Below, piece after piece: positions 61,832-64,000 of a DNA stretch of 64,000 nucleotides. The position numbers and the translations under genes were made by a program. Location of the stretch: positions 162,140 to 226,139 of the forward strand of contig VXME01000040.1 of assembly GCA_009861545.1 (NCBI GenBank). The letters run 5' to 3'. A model generated the notes under the pieces. It worked only from the letters and a program-made list of their open reading frames with translations, searched no databases and had not been told where the DNA came from. Each line of letters starts with the position of its first letter. Within the stretch, counting starts at the first letter, position 1. The DNA comes from Acidobacteriota bacterium (lineage in GTDB: Bacteria > Acidobacteriota > Vicinamibacteria > Vicinamibacterales > UBA8438).

Positions 61832-64000
61832 ATGCGCGACCACCGGACGTCACGCGCGCTCTTCGTTCTCGTCTACCTGCTCTCCGGCGCGGCGGCTCTC
61901 ATCTACGAGGTGGTCTGGGCCCGGCTGCTGACGCTGCACATGGGCAGCACGGTGACCGCCGTGGGCACCGTCCTCGCCGCCTTCATGGGCGGGATGGCCG
62001 GTGGCGCGATGCTCGCCGGACGCGTGACCCCCGGGCTCGACCGACGACAGGCGCTGCGGCTCTATGCGGCGCTCGAGGCGGCGATAGCCGCGGGCGCGGT
62101 GCTCGTGCCGCTCGCCTTCGCCGCTTTCCGGCCTCTCCTGGCTCTCGCGTACGCGGACGGCGGCAGCGTGTGGTTCGGGCCGATCCGGGTTCTCACGAGC
62201 CTGACGGTACTCGCCGCTCCGGCGGCGGCGATGGGAGCCACGCTGCCGTTCGCGGTCCGTTGGTTCGTCGGTCCCACGGCGAACCGGGGCAGAGAAACGG
62301 GGGCGCTCTACGCGGCCAACACGCTGGGTGCGGCGCTGGGAGCGGCGGGCGCCGGGTTCGTGCTTCTCCCGTGGCTCGGCCTGACCGGTGCGGCCCTCTT
62401 CGCGGTGATCCTGAACGCCGCCTCCGCGGCCGGGGCGCTGGGGTTGGCGGCGTTCGGGAGCGACGCGGCCATCCCTGCCGGAGCCGCCATGACCGCGCCC
62501 CGGCAACGGCAGAAGCCGCCTCACCGGACTCGCGGCCGGCGTGCAGCCGCCGCTGCCGCCAACGGCGAGGGCGAAGCAGCAGACGGGCCCGTCGCGGTCG
62601 CCCCCGGCCGCGCCTGGCGCGTTCCCGCGGCGCTGGCGCTCTCCGGTTTCGTCGCCCTCACGTACGAGGTCGCCTGGACGCGCGTCCTCGCGCTCATCCT
62701 GGGTCCGACCACCTACGCGTTCAGCGCCATGCTCGCGACGTTCATCGGAGGGCTCGCCGCGGGCTCGGCAATCGGCGCGTGGCTGGCGCGGTGGCGGGGA
62801 CAGCAGGTCTTCTTCCTCGGCTTGACGCTGATCCTCGGCGCCCTGGGCGGCTTCGGCGCACTGCGCTTCATCGGACCGGCGACGCTCGCCATGGCGCGCG
62901 CCGTCGATCAGCCCGACGTGGCATTCGCGGCGGTGCTGGCACTCCAGGTGACGTTGGCGGCAGGACTGCTGCTCCCGATGACCCTCGCGCTGGGAGCGGC
63001 CTTCCCGTTGGCGGTCGGCGCCACCGCGCAACGGCCCGACGCGCTGTCGAGCCAGGTCGCCGTCGTCTACACGGCCAACACCTGCGGCGCGATCGCCGGC
63101 GCGCTGCTGGCGAGCTTCGCGCTCGTGCCCCTCCTCGGTCTCCAGCAGACGGTGCTCCTGGCCGGCGCCCTCTCCGTCGCCGGCGGGTGCCTGCTGCTGC
63201 TGGCCGCCCGGGTGACCGGCATCCCGCGGGTGGCCGCCGCCGCCGCCGCGCTGGCCGCGGTCGGCGTCGGGTGGACCGCGCCCGACTGGAATCCCAAGCT
63301 GATCTCGGGTGGGGCCTACAAGTACGCGCCCTTCCTTGAAGTGCCCGACCTGCAGACCGGCCTCGAGGAGGGCGACGTTCTCTTCTACGCGGAGGGCGCC
63401 GCGGGAACCGTATCGGTCCGGAGGTCCGCCGGCAGGGTGGCGCTGGCGATAGACGGCAAGGTCGACGCCTCGAACGGGGCCGACATGCTGACCCAGAGCC
63501 TGCTGGCGCACCTGCCGCTACTGTTGCATCCCGACCCGACCGACGTCGCCATCATCGGGTTGGGCAGCGGCGTCACGCTCGGCGCCGCGCTGCGGCATCC
63601 TATCGAGCACGCGGACGTGCTCGAGATCTCGGCCGAGGTGGTCGAGGCATCGGCGTTCTTCCGGACCGAGAACCACGGGGCTCTCGATGACCCGCGGACC
63701 CGGCTGATTCTCGGGGACGGCCGCTCCCACATGCTGCTCTCGTCGCGAAGCTACGACGTCATCGTCTCCGAACCGTCGAATCCGTGGATGGCCGGCGTAT
63801 CGACCCTGTTCACGAGGGAGTTCTTCCAGGCGGCCCGCGATCGCCTGCGTCCCGGGGGCATTCTGTGCCAATGGGCGCACACCTACGACATGAGCGATGC
63901 CGACCTGCGCTCCATCGTCGCCACCTTCCTGGCCGTTTTTCCGGATGGCGCGATGTGGCACGTAGGCCAGGGTGACCTGCTGTTGATCGGTAGTCTCGAC
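61832..64000 (+). CDS. Membrane-fused spermidine-synthase-like protein (partial, cut by window end)
   Basis: At least 723 residues, still open at the window end. Residues 1-~460 are a multi-pass MFS/'fused spermidine synthase' membrane part ('GAAALIYEVVWARLLTLHMGSTVTAVGTVLAAFMGG', repeated later as 'ALTYEVAWTRVLALILG') with an internal Lys/Arg/Ala-rich loop at ~220-260. The last ~240 residues are a spermidine-synthase-type domain ('VAIIGLGSGVTLGAAL', 'DVLEISAEVVEAS', 'LGDGRSHMLLSSRSYDVIVSEPSNPWMAGV'). Members of this fused family are not proven to make polyamines. Confidence 0.85.
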   Translation, partial: MRDHRTSRALFVLVYLLSGAAALIYEVVWARLLTLHMGSTVTAVGTVLAAFMGGMAGGAMLAGRVTPGLDRRQALRLYAALEAAIAAGAVLVPLAFAAFRPLLALAYADGGSVWFGPIRVLTSLTVLAAPAAAMGATLPFAVRWFVGPTANRGRETGALYAANTLGAALGAAGAGFVLLPWLGLTGAALFAVILNAASAAGALGLAAFGSDAAIPAGAAMTAPRQRQKPPHRTRGRRAAAAAANGEGEAADGPVAVAPGRAWRVPAALALSGFVALTYEVAWTRVLALILGPTTYAFSAMLATFIGGLAAGSAIGAWLARWRGQQVFFLGLTLILGALGGFGALRFIGPATLAMARAVDQPDVAFAAVLALQVTLAAGLLLPMTLALGAAFPLAVGATAQRPDALSSQVAVVYTANTCGAIAGALLASFALVPLLGLQQTVLLAGALSVAGGCLLLLAARVTGIPRVAAAAAALAAVGVGWTAPDWNPKLISGGAYKYAPFLEVPDLQTGLEEGDVLFYAEGAAGTVSVRRSAGRVALAIDGKVDASNGADMLTQSLLAHLPLLLHPDPTDVAIIGLGSGVTLGAALRHPIEHADVLEISAEVVEASAFFRTENHGALDDPRTRLILGDGRSHMLLSSRSYDVIVSEPSNPWMAGVSTLFTREFFQAARDRLRPGGILCQWAHTYDMSDADLRSIVATFLAVFPDGAMWHVGQGDLLLIGSLD

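Overview
The window is about 64 kb of very GC-rich, densely packed bacterial chromosome. I read it as an Acidobacteriota-like genome, probably near Vicinamibacteria. That is an inference from the gene content: a GldA/F/G-type ABC cluster, a quinoprotein dehydrogenase beside a DUF2231 protein, a TonB receptor, an exported ThDP enzyme, and a folP-cdaA-cdaR-glmM order. No rRNA or marker gene fixes the lineage. I see one tRNA and no CRISPR array or prophage.

Layout. 0-10 kb: Pal lipoprotein, a frameshifted LysW-like gene, a REC-PilZ protein, a four-gene ABC/Gld-like transport operon, PBP4, and queC with a queuosine-precursor transporter. 10.1-12.5 kb: a compact bacterial microcompartment (BMC) locus with one hexamer-type shell protein, three pentamer-type shell proteins, a class II aldolase with a tail resembling an encapsulation peptide, and a small Cys-rich protein that also begins with an encapsulation-like helix. 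12.6-20.3 kb: a long co-directional run tilS-ftsH-folP-cdaA-cdaR-glmM-YHS protein that leads straight into the BMC genes. 20.3-30.6 kb: a lone AAA ATPase beside a tRNA(CAU), then queA, fabH, ruvB, ruvA, ruvC, yebC, a TonB receptor and a methyltransferase. 30.8-33.5 kb: DUF2231 and PQQ dehydrogenase.

33.5-40.8 kb is a decayed defence island. It holds an intact AAA ATPase fused to a DUF4435/TOPRIM-like domain (resembling a fused PARIS AriA-AriB), a multiply frameshifted hsdM, a prokaryotic Argonaute (PIWI) remnant split by an IS110/IS1111-type element with 12-bp inverted repeats, a two-gene coiled-coil/HTH module of unknown function whose second gene has lost its 3' end, HigA with a possible HigB relic, and a short hsdR relic.

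41.5-47.5 kb: an apparently dedicated Hsp70 operon (large repeat protein, J-protein lacking HPD, GrpE-like, DnaK-like, zinc-ribbon protein). 47.6-54.3 kb: a RelE relic, DegT aminotransferase, GNAT, an operon of Tat-exported ThDP enzyme, unknown protein and cytochrome c, an FGE-fold protein and an antitoxin/PIN pair. 54.3-64 kb: RidA-like protein, quinone oxidoreductase, glycolate oxidase glcF facing glcD-glcE, an M64 peptidase and a polyamine-synthase-like membrane protein cut by the window end.

How parts work together: TilS, QueC, the transporter and QueA concern tRNA anticodon modification. CdaA, CdaR and GlmM couple c-di-AMP to cell-wall precursor synthesis. RuvABC resolves Holliday junctions. 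The glycolate oxidase subunits form one flavo-iron-sulfur enzyme. The BMC genes would build a shell around an aldolase reaction whose downstream aldehyde-processing enzymes are not in the window.
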